The notes beneath the pieces were generated by a model that had not been told where the DNA came from, did no database searches, and saw nothing but the letters and a program-made list of their open reading frames with translations. This document shows positions 47,512-57,306 of a DNA stretch of 64,000 nucleotides, in pieces (positions within the stretch are counted from its first letter, which is position 1; each line of letters opens with the position of its first letter). The DNA comes from Sciscionella sediminilitoris. Lineage in GTDB: Bacteria; Actinomycetota; Actinomycetes; Mycobacteriales; Pseudonocardiaceae. Location of the stretch: contig NZ_JALM01000024.1 of assembly GCF_000737195.2 (NCBI RefSeq), positions 27,465 to 91,464 of the forward strand. The letters run 5' to 3'. A program made the position numbers and the translations under genes.

Positions 47512-48963
47512 TCAGGACGGTGGATTCAGGCCTTGCTCGCGGGCCCAGTCGAGCAGGGCGGCGACCGCGTCCTCGTATTCGAGCGGCCCGGATTCCAGGC
47601 GGAGCTCCTTGAGGTGTTTCCACGCCTTGCCCACCATCGGCCCCGCGGGGATGCCGAGCAGCCGCATGATCTCGTTGCCGTCCAGATCGGGGCGGACCTT
47701 CGCGAGGTCTTCTTCCTCGCCGATGCGCGCGATCCGGGCCTCGAGGTCGTCGTAGGTGCGCTGCAGCGCGAGCGCGCGGCGGCGGTTGCGGGTGGTGCAG
47801 TCGGCGCGCACGAGCTTGTGCAGGCGCGGCAACAGGTGTCCCGCGTCGGTGACGTAGCGGCGCACGGCGGAGTCGGTCCACTCCCCGGTTCCGTAGCCGT
47901 GGAACCGCAGGTGCAGGAACACCAGCTGGCTCACATCGGAGACGATCTCCTTCGAGTACCGCAGGGCGCGCAGCCGGGTGCGGGCCATCTTGGCGCCGAC
48001 GACCTCGTGATGGTGGAAGCTGACCCCGCCACCGGACTCGAAGCGGCGGGTCTTGGGCTTGCCGATGTCGTGCAGCAGCGCGGCCAGGCGCAGCGTCAGA
48101 TCGGGCTCGCTGTCCTCCTCTTCGAGGTCGATGGCCTGTTCGAGCACGGTCAGCGAATGCTGGTAGACGTCCTTGTGCTGGTGGTGCTCGTCGATGGCCA
48201 GCCGCATCGCGGGCACCTCGGGCAGCACGTATTCGGCGAGCCCGGTGTGCACGAGCAGCTCGATGGCCGCGCGCGGGGCGGCCCCGCAGAGCAGTTTCGA
48301 GATCTCCACCTGCACGCGCTCGGCGGTGATCCGGGTGATCTGCTCGGCCATCTCGGTCATCGCGGTGACCACGCGGGCCGCCGGGGCCAGGCGCAGCTGG
48401 GAGACGAACCGGGCGGCCCGCAGCATGCGCAGCGGGTCGTCGGAGAAGGACTGCTCCGGTGTGGCCGGGGTGTCCAGTTCACCGGCGAGCAGCTGGGTCA
48501 TACCACCGAGCGGGTCGACGAATTTCTTTGTCGATAAATCGACCGCCATTGCGTTGACGGTGAAATCGCGCCGGACGAGGTCCTCTTCGAGCGAATCGCC
48601 GAAGGTGACCTCGGGATTGCGGCTGACCTTGTCGTAGCTGTCCGCGCGGAAGGTGGTCACCTCACAGGTCTTGCCCTCCTTGCTCGCACCGACCGTGCCG
48701 AACGCGATCCCGGTGTCCCACACGGCGTCCCCCCAGCCGGAGAGCAGCCGTTTGATCTCCTCGGGGCGGGCGTTCGTGGTGAAGTCGAGGTCCGTCCCGA
48801 GCCGGCCGAGCAGGGCGTCGCGCACACTGCCGCCGACCAGGTACAGATCGAAACCGGCCTCGTGGAACCGCGCGGCGAGCGAGTCGGCTACCCCGGAGAT
48901 CCGGGTCAGCTCGGCTACCGCGTTCTGCTGCGCGCGCTGCGACGTTGATCGTGGTCCTGACAC
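47512..48963 (-). CDS. pcnA: CCA-adding tRNA nucleotidyltransferase
   Basis: A 483-residue nucleotidyltransferase that completes tRNA 3' ends. This is needed here, since tRNA-Ile and tRNA-Ser lack encoded CCA. The catalytic head has [24 protein letters not shown] (DLD at 58-60), [13 protein letters not shown] and [16 protein letters not shown]; a C-terminal HD domain has [14 protein letters not shown] and [11 protein letters not shown]. It starts at GTG and is divergent from the Nudix gene, as in M. tuberculosis (pcnA/mutT4). Confidence 0.95.
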   Translation of the reverse strand: MSGPRSTSQRAQQNAVAELTRISGVADSLAARFHEAGFDLYLVGGSVRDALLGRLGTDLDFTTNARPEEIKRLLSGWGDAVWDTGIAFGTVGASKEGKTCEVTTFRADSYDKVSRNPEVTFGDSLEEDLVRRDFTVNAMAVDLSTKKFVDPLGGMTQLLAGELDTPATPEQSFSDDPLRMLRAARFVSQLRLAPAARVVTAMTEMAEQITRITAERVQVEISKLLCGAAPRAAIELLVHTGLAEYVLPEVPAMRLAIDEHHQHKDVYQHSLTVLEQAIDLEEEDSEPDLTLRLAALLHDIGKPKTRRFESGGGVSFHHHEVVGAKMARTRLRALRYSKEIVSDVSQLVFLHLRFHGYGTGEWTDSAVRRYVTDAGHLLPRLHKLVRADCTTRNRRRALALQRTYDDLEARIARIGEEEDLAKVRPDLDGNEIMRLLGIPAGPMVGKAWKHLKELRLESGPLEYEDAVAALLDWAREQGLNPPS

Positions 48964-49017
48964 GGCGAAATAGCTTATCGCAACGCGATGTGGCGATCTG
49001 CGATTACCATCGAAGCT

Positions 49018-49539
49018 ATGTCCGCCTCGCCGTCTCGCCGCAGCCGATCACGTGGCGGACGCCGGGCGAAGCGTAAAGGCGGCTCCGGACGACTGCGCAC
49101 GGTGGACGAAACCTCGGCCGGTGGACTCGTCGTCGACCACGCGCGCGAGCAGGCCGTGGTGATCGGCAGGCTCGACCGCAAGGGACGCCTGCTGTGGTCC
49201 CTGCCGAAGGGGCACATCGAGGAAGGCGAGAGCCGGGAACAGACCGCCATCCGCGAGGTCGAGGAGGAGACCGGGGTCAGCGCCAGGGTGCTCGGCCCGC
49301 TCGGCAGCATCGACTACTGGTTCATCGCGGACGGGCGGCGGATCCACAAGACGGTGCACCATTTCCTGCTCGAATGGTGCTCCGGAGAACTCTCCGATGA
49401 GGACGTCGAGGTCACCGAGGTCGCATGGGTGCCCATCGTGGAGCTGCTCGGGCGGCTCGCCTACCCTGACGAGCGCCATCTGGTCCGGCAGGCCGCCGAG
49501 GAGCTCGGTGTCGACATCGAGCGCCTCGACAGTGAGTGA
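49018..49539 (+). CDS. Nudix hydrolase (MutT4-like)
   Basis: A 173-residue protein with a basic N-terminal region ([14 protein letters not shown]) and a complete Nudix box GX5EX7REUXEEXGU at 65-87 (GHIEEGE...REVEEETGV). It sits where mutT4 does in M. tuberculosis, between pcnA and the DUF6049 gene. The substrate, a nucleoside diphosphate derivative, is unknown. ATG 49018 removes a short upstream extension overlapping the pcnA promoter. Confidence 0.92.
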   Translation: MSASPSRRSRSRGGRRAKRKGGSGRLRTVDETSAGGLVVDHAREQAVVIGRLDRKGRLLWSLPKGHIEEGESREQTAIREVEEETGVSARVLGPLGSIDYWFIADGRRIHKTVHHFLLEWCSGELSDEDVEVTEVAWVPIVELLGRLAYPDERHLVRQAAEELGVDIERLDSE

Positions 49540-51767
49540 GACAGGTAAGAGGTTGCGTGACCTCTAGATTCGACAGGTCACCCGCGCGCAGCGCACGTGC
49601 GGTACCGGCGTTCGTGTGCGCGCTCGTGGTCATGCTGTGCTCCGTGCTCGTCCCCGGCTCCGCGCATGCCGAGGACGGTGGCGGACGTCTCTATCTCGCG
49701 GTGGACAGCATGCAGCCGCGCGTGGTCACCGGCACCTCGGGCAAGCTCGTCGTCTCCGGGAGCGTGACCAACACCGGGGACCGCAAGGTCAGCGATATCG
49801 CGCTGCGGCTCCAGGTCGCCGATCCGGTGCGCAGCGAGCACCAGCTGATGACCGCGATGGCCAAGCCCCCGGTCACCGCGCTGTACAAATCCGGTTTCCA
49901 TCAACTGCGTCGCCAGCTCGAACCGGGCCAGTCCACTCGTTTCCGGGTTTCGGTCGATCTGCACACCAGCAGCCTGAAACTGCCGACCGCCGGGATCTAT
50001 CCGCTCACCGTCAACGTCAACGGGCGCCCGGACTACGGCGGGGACGCGCGGCTGGCCTCACTGAACACACTGCTTCCGGTGAGTTCCCCGCCGGGGCAGC
50101 TCAGCTTCAAGAGCGCCCCCAACCCCGGCAAGAGCTCCGGGTTCACCATGCTGTGGCCGTTCGCCGGGACACCGAGCCAGCTGGGCAGGACACCGAGCGG
50201 GAAACCGATCATGGCCGATGACTCGCTCGCCGTCGCCCTGCGCCAGGGTGGCCGGTTGTCCGCGCTGCTGGACGGGGCGCGGCGGATCCTGGTGGATCAG
50301 AGCCTGCGGCAGAGCACCTGTTTCGCGGTCGATCCGGAACTGGTCCAGGCGGTCGCCGGGATGCGCGGCGGGTATCAGGTGCGCACCAGCGATGGCACGG
50401 TCGCCGGAACCGGGGCGCAGGCCGCGCGCCAATGGCTTGCCGGGCTCGCCGAGGTCACCAAGGGCCGCTGCGTGGTCCCGCTCCCCTATGCCCAGGCCGA
50501 TCTGGTGGCGCTGGCCAGGGCGGGCGCGGTCGATCTGGAACAGCAGGCGCTCGGCGTGAGCATCCTGCACGAGTATCTGCCAGGGGCCCAGCTGCACGAC
50601 GAGATCGCGGTGCCCGATGCCGGGATGCTCGATGCGCGCACCATGTCCGACCTCACCGGGATGGACAAGAAGACCGCGGTCGTGTCCCCGGCCAATATCG
50701 GCAAGGGCACGGGCACCGACATCCAGGCGGTGAGCGGGCTCGAATCCGGCGGTAAGGACCGTCCGAAGGCGATCACCACCGATGCGCTGCTCACCAGGGC
50801 ACTGCGCGGGCAGGCGATCAAGGCCGAGGACGGCGCGCTCACCCCGGCCAGTACCCCTGCGGTGGCCAGCGAGAACGGGATCGCCGCGCTGGTCTACCGG
50901 GATCAGTTCGACCCGGATCCGCCCAAGCGCATGCTCGTGGTCCCCCCGGCGCGATGGAACACCAGCGCCGAGGATGTGAAGGCCTGGCTGGACATGGTCG
51001 ACGAGGTGCTCTCCGACGGGACGGCCAATCCGGTCCCGCCGAGCACCCTGTTCAGCGCCGAATCGAACCAGCCGCCGAGCTCGCTGCACTATCCGCCGAG
51101 CGCGGCCGCCGCCGAGACACCGCGCTCGGTCACCGCGAAGGTCACCGAGGACAACACCGAGATACGGGATCTGCGCGGCGCGCTGAGCAAGGACTCGGCC
51201 GGGAGCACCGCGCCCGAGGAGGCGATCACCGGACTGCAGCAGGGCCTGCTCCGTGCCACATCCGGTGCCTGGCGGGGCAATGACGATGCCGCGCGCACCG
51301 CGGCGCGGGAGGGAACCAACCGGCTGCGCGCGTTCACCGAACGGGTCCGGGTGAGCTCCTCGGGACTGCCGCTGTCGCTCGCGTCCAAGGACAGTCAGAT
51401 TCCGGTCGCGGTGTCCAATGAGCTTCCGGTCAACGTGACGGTGCGGATCTACCTCGAATCCCCCGGTCTGCGCGATGATCAGCGATACACGGAAAAACGG
51501 ATCCCCGCGCACAACTCGCGCACCGTGCTCATTCCGGTCAAGGTGCAGCGTTCCGGGCGGTTCAACGTGGACATCAAGCTGACCACGCCGGGGCAGACCC
51601 CGCTCGGTAAACCCACTCGGGTGGATGTGTCTTCGAGCGCGTTCGGCATGGTGACCGTGGCGATCACCATCACGGCCTTCGTAGCGTTGATACTTCTTGC
51701 CGGGCGTCGGATCTACCGGAGGATCCGGGCCGCCCGGACATCGGCGACAGCGAGCGGGAGTAAGTAG
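49536..51767 (+). CDS. DUF6049 envelope protein
   Basis: A 743-residue protein equivalent to M. tuberculosis Rv3909. A signal sequence ([23 protein letters not shown]) leads to a large extracytoplasmic region, with an early Ig-like part ([25 protein letters not shown]), and one C-terminal membrane helix ([21 protein letters not shown]) with a basic tail. Its constant place before murJ suggests a role in peptidoglycan or envelope assembly, not demonstrated. GTG 49536 overlaps the Nudix stop; GTG 49557, which has AAGAGG just upstream, is a credible alternative. Confidence 0.85.
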   Translation: MRQVRGCVTSRFDRSPARSARAVPAFVCALVVMLCSVLVPGSAHAEDGGGRLYLAVDSMQPRVVTGTSGKLVVSGSVTNTGDRKVSDIALRLQVADPVRSEHQLMTAMAKPPVTALYKSGFHQLRRQLEPGQSTRFRVSVDLHTSSLKLPTAGIYPLTVNVNGRPDYGGDARLASLNTLLPVSSPPGQLSFKSAPNPGKSSGFTMLWPFAGTPSQLGRTPSGKPIMADDSLAVALRQGGRLSALLDGARRILVDQSLRQSTCFAVDPELVQAVAGMRGGYQVRTSDGTVAGTGAQAARQWLAGLAEVTKGRCVVPLPYAQADLVALARAGAVDLEQQALGVSILHEYLPGAQLHDEIAVPDAGMLDARTMSDLTGMDKKTAVVSPANIGKGTGTDIQAVSGLESGGKDRPKAITTDALLTRALRGQAIKAEDGALTPASTPAVASENGIAALVYRDQFDPDPPKRMLVVPPARWNTSAEDVKAWLDMVDEVLSDGTANPVPPSTLFSAESNQPPSSLHYPPSAAAAETPRSVTAKVTEDNTEIRDLRGALSKDSAGSTAPEEAITGLQQGLLRATSGAWRGNDDAARTAAREGTNRLRAFTERVRVSSSGLPLSLASKDSQIPVAVSNELPVNVTVRIYLESPGLRDDQRYTEKRIPAHNSRTVLIPVKVQRSGRFNVDIKLTTPGQTPLGKPTRVDVSSSAFGMVTVAITITAFVALILLAGRRIYRRIRAARTSATASGSK

Positions 51768-51773
51768 CAGGCG

Positions 51774-53960
51774 GTGCACCCCAACGACCCGAACCATCCG
51801 CGGCGAAGGCAACCTCCCCCGAGGCAGGGCGGTGGGCCACCGCGTCAGCAGCCCCCGCGCGAGCAGCCCGTGCGCCAGCCGCCGAGGGAACAGCCCCCGC
51901 GCGAGCAACAGCGGCCCCGCGAGCAAGCGCCCCGGGAACAGCAGCGTCCGCGCGAACAGCAGCAGCCGCGCCGCCGTCCGCAGCAGGGGCAGCAACCACC
52001 TCAGCAACCACGCCAGCAACCCACCGGCGGGCAACCGGCTCAGCAGGCCCGCAGGCAGCCAACGCGCCAGCAGCGCAGGCCACAGCAGCCCTCAGGCCGG
52101 AACTACGGCTCCTCGACCGTGCTCGGCCCGCCGTCGATGGACGAAACCCAGATCGTCCCGACGCGCACCGCCGACCAGTGGGCGCGCCAGCCGACCAGGA
52201 AGGTCGAGGCTCCGGACCCGCCGTCCGGTCCGATTCCCGGCGCGCCACTGGAGCAACAGCCGGGTGCACCGCGCACCGCGAACGAGCGCAGGGCGGCCGC
52301 CCGCAGGGAAGCCGCACTCGCCGCCGCCGCGAGCGCGACCAAACGCCGGGCCGAGCGCCGCGGCGGGATGCTCCAGGCGGCGGGGACATCGATCGCCAAG
52401 GCCGGCGGTTCGATGGCGATCGCCACCCTGGTCAGCAGGCTCACCGGGTTCCTGCAGAAGGTGCTACTGGCCGCAGCACTCGGGATCGGCGCGCTCAACG
52501 ACGGGTTCAACGCGGCGAACAACCTGCCGAACATGCTGCTCGAATTCGTGCTCGGCGGCGTGCTCACCTCGGTCGCGGTCCCGGTCATGGTGCGGGCGCG
52601 CAAGGAGGACCCGGACGGCGGGGAGGCCTATACCCAGCGGCTGCTGACCATGTCGATCGCGGTGCTCGGCGCCGCGACGATCGTCTGCGTGATCGCGGCC
52701 CCGCTGCTGATCAAGCTGACCGTGAGCAGCGGGCCGAGCTCGGATGTCGCCAGGGTGCTGGCCTACCTGCTGCTCCCGGAGATCTTCTTCTACGGCCTCT
52801 CCGCGCTGTTCAACGCGATCCTGAACGCCCGGGACGTGTTCGGCCCGACCGCGTGGTCCTCGGTGGCGAACAACATCGTGGCGATAGCGACGCTGGCCAT
52901 CTACATGGCGATGCCCGGCAAACCGAGCCTGGACCCGGCGAGCATCTCGGATCCGAAGCTGCTCGTGCTCGGTGTCGGCACCACGCTCGGGATCGTCGTC
53001 CAGGCGTTCGTGGTGGTGCCCTCACTGCGCCGGTCCAAGTTCCGGTTCCGCTGGCGCTGGGGGCTCGATTCGAGGCTGTCCGAGTTCGGCAAGCTCGCCC
53101 TGTGGTCGATCGCCTACGTCGGGATCAGCCAGGTCGCGGTGATCGTGCTGAGCAGGGTCTCGACCACGGGCTCTCCCGGTGGGCTGACCATCTACAACCT
53201 GTCCTGGCTGCTCGTGCAGCTGCCGTACGCGGTGATCGGCTTCTCCCTGCTGACCGCGATCCTGCCGCGGATGTCGCGCGCGGCCGCGGACGGGGACACG
53301 ATGGGCGTGCTCGGCGACCTGTCCTTCGCGACCAGGATGACCACGGTCATGCTCGGGCCCATCTCGGCCGTGATGACCGTGCTCGGCCCGCAGGTCGGGC
53401 TCGCCATGTTCTCGCTCGGGCAGTCCGACCCCAGTCAGGCCGCCCGGCTCGGTCTCGCGCTGACCACCTCGGCGTTCTGCCTGCTGCCGTACACGATCAC
53501 GATGGTGCAGATGCGGGTGTTCTACGCGATGAAGGACTCCCGCACCCCCACGCTGATCATGGCGATCATGGTGCTGGTGAAGATCCCGCTGTTCCTGCTG
53601 TGCCTGCTGCTGGACAGCGACCACCTCATCTACGGGGTCACCTTCGTGAACGCCTTCGGGTTCGTGATCGGTGCCGTGGTCGGCCAGGTCTGGCTGCGCC
53701 GCAGGCTCGGGGACCTCGACTCGAAACCGGTCCTGATCACCATGGGCAAGACCCTGTTCGCCACCATCTGGGGCGCCGCCGCCGCACTGCTGATCGTGAA
53801 GCTCTTCCACAACTTCGGCAGCGCGCTGTCCGTGGCCTGGCCCACCCTGATCATCGGCGCGATCGTCGGGCTCGCCGTCACCCTCGGCGGAATGTGGGTA
53901 CTCCGCGTAGCCGAGCTCACCCCGGCCATCAACCGAATCGTCCGCCTCGTCAAACGCTGA
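51774..53960 (+). CDS. murJ: Lipid II flippase MurJ (MviN)
   Basis: A 728-residue membrane protein that flips lipid II for peptidoglycan synthesis. The first 200 residues are a low-complexity Pro/Arg/Gln/Glu region (repeats of REQPPR and REQQRP) that must be cytoplasmic and disordered. The MOP-fold core starts at AGTSIAKAGGSMAIATLVSRLTGFLQKVLLAAALG and has about 14 helices, with NLPNMLLEFVLGGVLTSVAVPVMV typical of MurJ. Unlike M. tuberculosis MviN, the pseudokinase is a separate gene. Stop TGA runs into palindrome copy G. Confidence 0.94.
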   Translation: MHPNDPNHPRRRQPPPRQGGGPPRQQPPREQPVRQPPREQPPREQQRPREQAPREQQRPREQQQPRRRPQQGQQPPQQPRQQPTGGQPAQQARRQPTRQQRRPQQPSGRNYGSSTVLGPPSMDETQIVPTRTADQWARQPTRKVEAPDPPSGPIPGAPLEQQPGAPRTANERRAAARREAALAAAASATKRRAERRGGMLQAAGTSIAKAGGSMAIATLVSRLTGFLQKVLLAAALGIGALNDGFNAANNLPNMLLEFVLGGVLTSVAVPVMVRARKEDPDGGEAYTQRLLTMSIAVLGAATIVCVIAAPLLIKLTVSSGPSSDVARVLAYLLLPEIFFYGLSALFNAILNARDVFGPTAWSSVANNIVAIATLAIYMAMPGKPSLDPASISDPKLLVLGVGTTLGIVVQAFVVVPSLRRSKFRFRWRWGLDSRLSEFGKLALWSIAYVGISQVAVIVLSRVSTTGSPGGLTIYNLSWLLVQLPYAVIGFSLLTAILPRMSRAAADGDTMGVLGDLSFATRMTTVMLGPISAVMTVLGPQVGLAMFSLGQSDPSQAARLGLALTTSAFCLLPYTITMVQMRVFYAMKDSRTPTLIMAIMVLVKIPLFLLCLLLDSDHLIYGVTFVNAFGFVIGAVVGQVWLRRRLGDLDSKPVLITMGKTLFATIWGAAAALLIVKLFHNFGSALSVAWPTLIIGAIVGLAVTLGGMWVLRVAELTPAINRIVRLVKR

Positions 53961-53979
53961 CCTGGGCAAACGGGTGCTC

Positions 53980-54019
53980 GTGAGTGGTTGTGTTGGTTCT
54001 AACCAACACAACCACTCAC
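53980..54019 (+). repeat. 40-bp palindrome copy G (after murJ)
   Basis: Arms GTGAGTGGTTGTGTTGGTT and AACCAACACAACCACTCAC, spacer CT; same 40 bases as copy D. It begins 19 bases after the murJ TGA with spacer CCTGGGCAAACGGGTGCTC, and AAGCCTTTCGG follows. It separates murJ from the pseudokinase gene. Confidence 0.85.
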
Positions 54020-54155
54020 AAGCCTTTCGGTCACGGTCAGCGACACGCGGTCGCACGAGTACGCACACCTGCGAAGTCGCGTACCCTAGGATCGAACGTC
54101 TCGCAGGAGGAGGCAGTCGACCGGTAGTGGGCGCCGGCGAGTGGGAGTGTGCGCA

Positions 54156-55745
54156 TTGACCAGGCCAACTGAATCTTCGTCGCCCGGTGGACGTGGGATG
54201 TCCCCGAACCAAGGGCAGCTCTCGCCTGGCGGCGTGATCGGCGACGGCCGCTATCGGTTACTCGCCCAGTTCGGCGCCGACGAACAGGCGGGGGCGTTGT
54301 TCTGGCGCGCCCGGGACAATCAGCTCGGCCGGGATGTCGCGCTCTCGGTGCTGCTCGGCAACCCGGCGGACCGGAACGCCGCCAGTCAGGCGCGCCGGAC
54401 CCTGGACCGCGCCATGCATTCGGCGACCTTCTCGCATCCGACCGTGTCCCGCGTGATCGATGTACTCAGCCTCGGCAACGGGATCTCCCCGAGCGAGGGC
54501 GTGCTCGGCATGGTGGTCGCCGACTGGTCGCCGGGCACCGATCTGGTGGACCTCGTCGCGGACGGGGCGGTCCGCCCGAACACCGCTGCCGCCCTGCTCG
54601 AACCGCTGACCAGCGCCGTCGAACAGGCGCACCAGACCGGGATCGTGCTCGGTGTCGGCCATCCGCAGCGGGTGCGGGTCACCAGGGACGGTGCGCTGCG
54701 CCTGGCCTTCCCGGGCGCCCAGCCCGATGCGACCCTGCGCGATGACGTGCGCGGCCTCGGTGCGCTGCTGTACCTGCTGCTGACCGGGCGCTGGCCGTTG
54801 CCGGAAGGACCGAGGGCACTGCCCGCCGCGCCGACCGCGCCGGACGGCAGCGTGGTCGCGCCGAAGACACTGCAGCCCACGGTGCCCTCCGAGCTGTCCA
54901 ACCTCGCGGTGCGCTGCCTCGCGGACAATCGCAACACGGTCAGCGGCATCCGCACCTCGGCCGCGATCCTCGCGGTACTCGAACGGGTCGCCGATGACGA
55001 TGCGGCGAGTCACGAGACCGGGCAGATCCCGGTCACCCAGGTCGTGGAACCCGAGGACGGCTCGGACGACACGGTGTGGACCACGCGCAAACCGCAGCGC
55101 GATCCGGTTCGCCGCAAACGTTTGGCAATCGCCATCGGCATCCTCGCGATCGCCACCGTGGCCATCCTGATCTGGCTGGTCACCGGGGTGATCGGGTTCT
55201 TCTCGGACGGTGGCAGCGCGCCGAGCGGGCCCCGGCTGACCGCGAGCGCACCAGCACCACCCAAACAGCAGGCCCCGCCGCCGGCCGCGCCCTCGAGCCA
55301 GGCGCCGGGCCCGGTGAAGCCCACGGATGTGCAGATCTTCAACGTCGCCGATGACCCGGACAGTCCGGGCACGGTGGCGCGGGTCAACGATGGCGACCCG
55401 GGTACCGAGTGGAAGACCTACACGTACAAGCAGAACTTCCCCTCGCTCAAACCGGGCGTGGGCATCATCGCGAAGTTCGACAAGCCGGTCACGCTGTCCC
55501 AGGTCAACATCGACTCGCCGAGCGAAGGCACGAGCGTGCAGATCCGCACGGCCGATTCCCAGGACCCCTCCCTCGGCGACACCAAGATCGTCGGTGGCGG
55601 TGACCTGGCCAATGGACAGAGCCAGCTCAAGCTGAACGACTACCCGCCGACGCAGTACCTGATCGTGTGGGTCAACAAGCTCGCCAGCAACGATGGGCAG
55701 TACGCATCGAAGATCAGCGAGATCAGCTTCCTCTCCGGGAAATAG
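54156..55745 (+). CDS. Membrane pseudokinase with extracytoplasmic sugar-binding-like domain
   Basis: A 529-residue protein. Residues 30-270 follow a Ser/Thr kinase fold (IGDGRYRLLAQFGADEQ as the P-loop strand) but lack the invariant Lys (DVALSVL), the HRD loop and the DFG motif, so it is a pseudokinase. One membrane helix (AIAIGILAIATVAILIWLVTGVI) leads to a C-terminal discoidin-like domain (VARVNDGDPGTEWKTYTY). In M. tuberculosis this module is fused to MurJ and binds FhaA when phosphorylated. TTG 54156, with GGGAG upstream, or GTG 54141 may be the start. Confidence 0.85.
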   Translation: MTRPTESSSPGGRGMSPNQGQLSPGGVIGDGRYRLLAQFGADEQAGALFWRARDNQLGRDVALSVLLGNPADRNAASQARRTLDRAMHSATFSHPTVSRVIDVLSLGNGISPSEGVLGMVVADWSPGTDLVDLVADGAVRPNTAAALLEPLTSAVEQAHQTGIVLGVGHPQRVRVTRDGALRLAFPGAQPDATLRDDVRGLGALLYLLLTGRWPLPEGPRALPAAPTAPDGSVVAPKTLQPTVPSELSNLAVRCLADNRNTVSGIRTSAAILAVLERVADDDAASHETGQIPVTQVVEPEDGSDDTVWTTRKPQRDPVRRKRLAIAIGILAIATVAILIWLVTGVIGFFSDGGSAPSGPRLTASAPAPPKQQAPPPAAPSSQAPGPVKPTDVQIFNVADDPDSPGTVARVNDGDPGTEWKTYTYKQNFPSLKPGVGIIAKFDKPVTLSQVNIDSPSEGTSVQIRTADSQDPSLGDTKIVGGGDLANGQSQLKLNDYPPTQYLIVWVNKLASNDGQYASKISEISFLSGK

Positions 55746-55773
55746 TGTCGCGGGTGCTCGCTATTCTGTCCGG

Positions 55774-56403
55774 GTGACCACGGCCGCCCCAACCGACGCC
55801 GAGCTGCTCTCCGCGCATGTCGACGGCGACCCGCACGCGTTCAACGAGCTCGTCCGCAGGCACCGGGACCGGATGTGGGCGGTGGCCATGCGGACCATGC
55901 GGGACCCGGAGGAGGCCGCGGACGCGCTGCAGGACGCGTGCATCTCGGCGTTCCGCGGTGCCGATCGCTTCCGCGGACAGTCCCAGGTCACGACCTGGCT
56001 GCACCGCATCGTGGTGAACGCCTGCCTGGACCGGATCCGGCGCCGTCAGGCCCGGCCGACCGTTCCGCTCCCCGAGCACGACGCCGGTGAACCCTCGACC
56101 GGGACCGATGACATGGCCCAGCGCGAGACCACCCTCGAGGTCCGCGCGGCGCTCGCCGAACTGCCCGAGGACCAGCGACTGCCGATCGTGCTGGTCGACG
56201 TCGAGGGGTACTCGGTCGCCGAAGCGGCCGAACGGCTCGGCCTGGCGCAGGGCACCATCAAGAGCCGCTGCGCGCGTGGCAGGGTCAAGCTGGCAAAACT
56301 TCTCGGTCACTTACGGAACCCGGACGACCCCGCGAACGTCACAGGTCCGAACAGTTCGACGGGCGTGGTGGGGGCACCGCGGCGTGGAGAGGGGCCACGA
56401 TGA
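55774..56403 (+). CDS. sigM: ECF RNA polymerase sigma factor SigM
   Basis: A 209-residue sigma factor. Region 2: DGDPHAFNELVRRHRDRMWAVAMRTMRDPEEAADALQDACISAF (ends DGDPHAF and DACISAF); region 4: LPEDQRLPIVLVDVEGYSVAEAAERLGLAQGTIKSRCARGR. The order murJ-pseudokinase-sigM-anti-sigma identifies it as SigM of the mycobacterial/Streptomyces type, which in M. tuberculosis controls secreted proteins. GTG 55774 is used; upstream codons overlap the pseudokinase gene. ATGA overlap with the anti-sigma gene. Confidence 0.94.
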   Translation: MTTAAPTDAELLSAHVDGDPHAFNELVRRHRDRMWAVAMRTMRDPEEAADALQDACISAFRGADRFRGQSQVTTWLHRIVVNACLDRIRRRQARPTVPLPEHDAGEPSTGTDDMAQRETTLEVRAALAELPEDQRLPIVLVDVEGYSVAEAAERLGLAQGTIKSRCARGRVKLAKLLGHLRNPDDPANVTGPNSSTGVVGAPRRGEGPR

Positions 56404-57191
56404 CAGACACAGTGGGGCGCGGCGGCCATGATGGCGGCGCGTGGTCTGTCGACCTGCTCTCCGACCTGCACGCGGGCGCGCTCGACGAGGGGACAGCCGC
56501 CGAACTGTGGCCGAAGGTCAACGCGGATCCGCAGGCGCGCGCGATACTCGAGGCGCTCGAATCGACTCGCGGCTCGCTGTCCGCGTTCGCCGAGGCGCCA
56601 CCCGCCGAGCCGATGCCGGAAAACGTGGCCGCCCGGCTGGATGCGGTCATCGGCCAGGAACTCGCCCAGCGCGCAGGCCCTGCGGAAACCGGCCAGGGCA
56701 AGGTGGTCGATCTCGCCGAGGCGCGCCGGAAGCGGAACAAACGGGTCGGCTGGATCTCCGGGGTGGTCGCCGCGGCCGCGGCGGTCGCGGCCATCGCCGC
56801 GGTCGGGGTCACGAACCTCGGCGGGAACACCGAAGAAGGCAAACCGGTGGCCGAGGGGCCGGCGAAGCCGGGTGTGCTGCATCTGGACCGAGGTGAACTC
56901 GGTAAACGGGGTCTCTCGGCGGCCCTCGGCGCGCGCGACTACGGCCCGCTGGAGAAGCCGGAGCGGCTCGCGGGCTGCCTCGCGGCCAACAACGCCGGTT
57001 CCCCCAGCTCGGTCGCCGGGATCAAGCAGCTCGAGCTGGACGGCAAGCCTGGCGTGCTGATCCTGCTTACCACCGGGAAGAGCGCACAGTTCCGGATGCT
57101 CGTGGTCAGCCCGGAATGCGGGGCGGGCAAGCCGGAGACCATGAGCAATAGCCTCATCGGGTCGAGTGTGCCCGTCCCACCCACACGCTGA
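56400..57191 (+). CDS. Transmembrane anti-sigma factor for SigM
   Basis: A 263-residue protein. The cytoplasmic part (1-110) has helical anti-sigma character (VDLLSDLHAGALDEGTAAELW) without the HXXXCXXC zinc motif. One membrane helix (GWISGVVAAAAAVAAIAAVGV) is followed by an extracytoplasmic domain of about 130 residues with two Cys (GCLAANN and SPECGAG) that could pair. Translationally coupled to sigM, it should hold SigM at the membrane until a signal triggers release; it is the positional counterpart of Rv3912. Confidence 0.85.
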   Translation: MTDTVGRGGHDGGAWSVDLLSDLHAGALDEGTAAELWPKVNADPQARAILEALESTRGSLSAFAEAPPAEPMPENVAARLDAVIGQELAQRAGPAETGQGKVVDLAEARRKRNKRVGWISGVVAAAAAVAAIAAVGVTNLGGNTEEGKPVAEGPAKPGVLHLDRGELGKRGLSAALGARDYGPLEKPERLAGCLAANNAGSPSSVAGIKQLELDGKPGVLILLTTGKSAQFRMLVVSPECGAGKPETMSNSLIGSSVPVPPTR

Positions 57192-57306
57192 GTAGCGCGA
57201 ACTCGACAGCTTTCTTTCATACCAACGGATCTGCTGATCTTGAGCTACCGCGCGTAAACCTGTCCTTTCGCATGACGGCAATGCTGTGAGGACAAGGAGC
57301 GCAACG

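Noticed and set aside
50058..52034. 658-codon minus-strand frame opposite the DUF6049 and murJ genes
   Set aside because: Crosses two real genes; Arg/His/Gly-rich shadow.
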